A model generated the notes under the pieces. It saw nothing but the letters and a program-made list of their open reading frames with translations, was not told the DNA's origin and ran no database searches. This document shows positions 20,251 to 22,512 of a stretch of DNA of 22,512 bases, piece by piece (position 1 is the stretch's first letter; every line of letters starts with the position of its first letter). The position numbers were made by a program, and so were the translations under genes. The DNA comes from an uncultured Sutterella sp. (lineage in GTDB: Bacteria; Pseudomonadota; Gammaproteobacteria; Burkholderiales; Burkholderiaceae_F), in the NCBI GenBank assembly GCA_900552545.1, contig USAL01000020.1, forward strand, positions 1 to 22,512, read 5' to 3'.

Positions 20251-22512
20251 ATGGCAAAACGACGCAAATACGGACAAACCTGGTGGGGAGCGGCATGGCT
20301 CAGTGCCCTGCGCGACGTCCCCGATGAAAACCGCCTGGCGCGCGGCCGCAGCTACTACGCCAACGGCCACGTCTTCAACATCGAGTTCTCTACGCAGACA
20401 ATACGCCTTCAGGCGCTTGTTTCGGGCAACGCCTACACGCCCTACGAGGTGAGCTTTACGTTCACACCCTTGACCGAGGACGAGCGCAGCAGGCTTCTTG
20501 CGGCCGTCTCCGAAGACCAACAGCTCGTGGCCGAGATTCTCGACGGGAGCCTCCCCGAGCGGCTGCTTGAGATCTGCAAGCGCGAAAAAATCGAGCTTTT
20601 CCCAAAAAGCTGGCGCGATCTGCACCCTCACTGCACGTGTCCGGACTCCTCGGCCTTCTGCAAGCATCTGGCGGCGCTTTTTTACATGCTGCTTGATGCG
20701 ATCGATGAGAATCCCTTCGCCGTTTTTCTCACCCGCGGCCTCTCGCTTCAAAAGGAGTTGAGCAAAAAGGGCATCGACCTCTCGGCAAGCGCGCAGGAAA
20801 GCCCGCGGCACCCGGCCGAGCTCGTTGCCGCAAGCGCCGCGTTCTGCCGTGCGCCGCAGGCGGCCACGGTTGTCAAGGACAAGAAGGATGATGAAGAGGC
20901 CCGCGCCGCACGCGAGCAGGCCGCTCTCGAGCGGCTGCGCAGCGTCGACTGCACGGGACTTCCCGACATGTCGAGCGTCCTTGAAAGTCTGCTCCCCGAG
21001 CGGCTTCGCCCGGCCGCGCCCAAGGGTGAGAACACCCGCATTCTGGGCTTTCTGCGCCAGGCCGACTGCAATCTCGCGTCCTTGACCGCATTCGAATCTC
21101 ACGAATTGGAAGAGACAGCGGAGGGAACGGCGAACGCCGCGCTCTCAAGCCTTCTGCGGGCGACGAACGCCCCCGCAAAGCTTCCCGACAACGCGCGGGT
21201 TGTTCCGGTGTTGCAGGTTTCACCCGGGGGCACGCCCGGGCTGTTTCTGACCGTTTCCTACAAAAAGCCGCGCGCAAGAAAGCTCACGCAAGAGACGTTT
21301 TACGAAGCCGTCCCCGGCGCGCTTGCCTGCGAGGCGTTGACATTGAGCGCCCTTGAGCTTGAGCGCATGCCGGCCGAAATCGAGTGCCTCGCAACGCTCG
21401 CGCGGGCGGCGCGCGCCATGCTTTTCGCCCGGACGATCACGCCCATCGTGGTCACTGAATTTTCGATCGAGGATCCTTTCTGCCCGCGCCTGTGGTGGAC
21501 GCCCATGATGCGTGAACCCCACACCGCCGCGCTCGTCTCGGCACTGGCCGAGGCCGTCGCGCCCTGGGCCGAAGCGCTCATTGATCCCTATGCGCTTGAG
21601 GACCTCAAGCTTGATTCCTCCGACGAGCGGTTTTCCCAAAAGTGCGTCTTTTTGCTGCTGACGGCCATCATCAACGGCTTCATCGCGGGCGCCTCGCAGA
21701 AAACCGTCATGCGCATGGTCGAAAACGACCCCGGCCTCTTTCAGGCGCTGATTGAAACCGGCGCCGACGTCCCGGATTTCGACGGCCGCACCCCCGAGAG
21801 CTTTACGCAGACGTTGACGCGCTACTTTCGTGCCTACCTTCTTGCCGACACCTACCCGTGGCGGCCCGTACTCACGGCGCGCGTGCACGCCGACGGCGTC
21901 AAGCTCAACTTCGGCATCCTTGCCAGAGAAGAAACGGAGGACGACGAGAGCGACGAGAGCGCTCAGGACGGGGCCACACCCGAAGGCAAGCCCCTCTACG
22001 ACCTGCGCCGGCCCGTGATGCTTCAAAAGCTTTTAAAGGACGAGGCGTACGCCTCCGACCGGTTTGCGGCCTTAAACGTCATCAAGACCTTGGCCGAGGC
22101 CTGCCCGGTGCTCACCCGCATCGCCAGCGCCCGCGGCAAGCCCGTGACGCTTGAGTCGGGCGAGTTGAAGGACTTTCTCTTTGAGTCGGCGCCGGTGCTG
22201 ATGGTGCTTGGCGTCACGGTCATGCTGCCGCAGTCCTTGAAACGCATCCTCACGCCGCGGCTTGTCGCCTCGATCTCGCAGACCTCCGGGCCGCAAAAGA
22301 GTTTTCTCGACAAAGACGCCGTCACGCGTTTTGACTGGCATGCCGCGCTGGGCGACAAAACGCTCACGCAGGAGGAGCTCGATGCGCTTGCCGCACACGC
22401 AGGCGAAATCGTGCGCTTTGGCGACGATTTCGTCTACCTCGATCCCGAGGCGCTTGCGCACTTGACCGATGCCGTCAGACGCCAGCCGCAGCCCACGTAT
22501 CTCGAGAAGATG
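20251..22512 (+). CDS. SWIM zinc-finger / SNF2-helicase-associated fusion, incomplete at the right edge
   Basis: The frame from the ATG at 20251 is open for 754 codons to the window end. Residues 8-60 carry the motifs GQTWWGAAWLSAL and NRLARGRSYYANGHV, typical of SWIM proteins that accompany SNF2 helicases. The SWIM finger is C-x-C-x6-C-x-H (Cys128, Cys130, Cys137, His139). The middle (about 200-560) is helical and unrecognised, with an acidic patch at 556-570. Near the end, LPQSLKRILTPRL and FDWHAALGDKTLTQEELDALA, followed by VRFGDDFVYLDP, match the SNF2-helicase-associated domain (PF12419). That domain normally precedes an SNF2 ATPase, expected beyond the window. Such proteins are thought to remodel protein-DNA complexes; the biological role of this type is unknown. 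In many bacteria the SWIM part and the helicase are separate neighbouring genes. A tandem repeat lies upstream. The start is the first ATG; the ribosome-binding site AAGAAAG is 10 bases upstream. Confidence 0.85.
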   Translation, partial: MAKRRKYGQTWWGAAWLSALRDVPDENRLARGRSYYANGHVFNIEFSTQTIRLQALVSGNAYTPYEVSFTFTPLTEDERSRLLAAVSEDQQLVAEILDGSLPERLLEICKREKIELFPKSWRDLHPHCTCPDSSAFCKHLAALFYMLLDAIDENPFAVFLTRGLSLQKELSKKGIDLSASAQESPRHPAELVAASAAFCRAPQAATVVKDKKDDEEARAAREQAALERLRSVDCTGLPDMSSVLESLLPERLRPAAPKGENTRILGFLRQADCNLASLTAFESHELEETAEGTANAALSSLLRATNAPAKLPDNARVVPVLQVSPGGTPGLFLTVSYKKPRARKLTQETFYEAVPGALACEALTLSALELERMPAEIECLATLARAARAMLFARTITPIVVTEFSIEDPFCPRLWWTPMMREPHTAALVSALAEAVAPWAEALIDPYALEDLKLDSSDERFSQKCVFLLLTAIINGFIAGASQKTVMRMVENDPGLFQALIETGADVPDFDGRTPESFTQTLTRYFRAYLLADTYPWRPVLTARVHADGVKLNFGILAREETEDDESDESAQDGATPEGKPLYDLRRPVMLQKLLKDEAYASDRFAALNVIKTLAEACPVLTRIASARGKPVTLESGELKDFLFESAPVLMVLGVTVMLPQSLKRILTPRLVASISQTSGPQKSFLDKDAVTRFDWHAALGDKTLTQEELDALAAHAGEIVRFGDDFVYLDPEALAHLTDAVRRQPQPTYLEKM

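Noticed and set aside
20131..21102. A 323-codon minus-strand frame
   Set aside because: It lies opposite the N-terminal half of the SWIM-SNF2 gene and has no recognisable domain; the plus frame carries exact SWIM motifs.

Overview
The window is a stretch of high-GC proteobacterial chromosome. Gene content and order (rhodanese-like gene before secB; envC-ctpA-moeB; coaD next to a YfhL-type ferredoxin; lptF-lptG) point to Betaproteobacteria, order Burkholderiales. The overall style resembles gut Sutterellaceae, but this family-level placement is inference from memory, not from a search. No rRNA, tRNA, CRISPR array, integrase or insertion sequence was recognised.

Layout. 1-278: start of a YqgE/AlgH gene (minus, cut by the window edge). 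715-1798: a trans-editing aminoacyl-tRNA deacylase (YeaK type) and a DUF2721 membrane protein (plus), each followed by a hairpin terminator. 1947-5953 (minus): a histone-H1-like Lys/Ala-rich protein with an AT-hook, a phage/plasmid-type zinc-ribbon/Toprim primase-like protein, a small lipoprotein and an orphan NarL-type response regulator. 6227-7266 (minus): secB and a membrane-anchored rhodanese-like protein without the catalytic cysteine. 7598-11463 (plus): envC, ctpA and moeB/thiF, covering cell-wall hydrolase activation, periplasmic proteolysis and sulfur-carrier adenylation. 11547-13829 (minus): a patatin-type autotransporter (type Vd). 14150-14884 (plus): a GltL-type amino-acid ABC ATPase without its partner subunits. 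15008-17271 (minus): lptF-lptG, the permease pair of the LPS exporter. 17482-19996 (minus): an NhaC-family antiporter, a YfhL-type ferredoxin and coaD. 20251 to the right edge (plus): a SWIM zinc finger fused to an SNF2-helicase-associated domain, continuing past the window.

Most of the window is conserved envelope and core-metabolism housekeeping (SecB export, EnvC/CtpA wall maintenance, LptFG LPS export, CoaA-pathway CoaD). The non-ordinary parts are 1.9-4.5 kb (H1-like AT-hook protein beside a stand-alone primase-like protein) and 20.1-22.5 kb (SWIM-SNF2 fusion behind a short tandem repeat). These are the best candidates for poorly described biology. No complete unknown multi-gene system is visible in the window.
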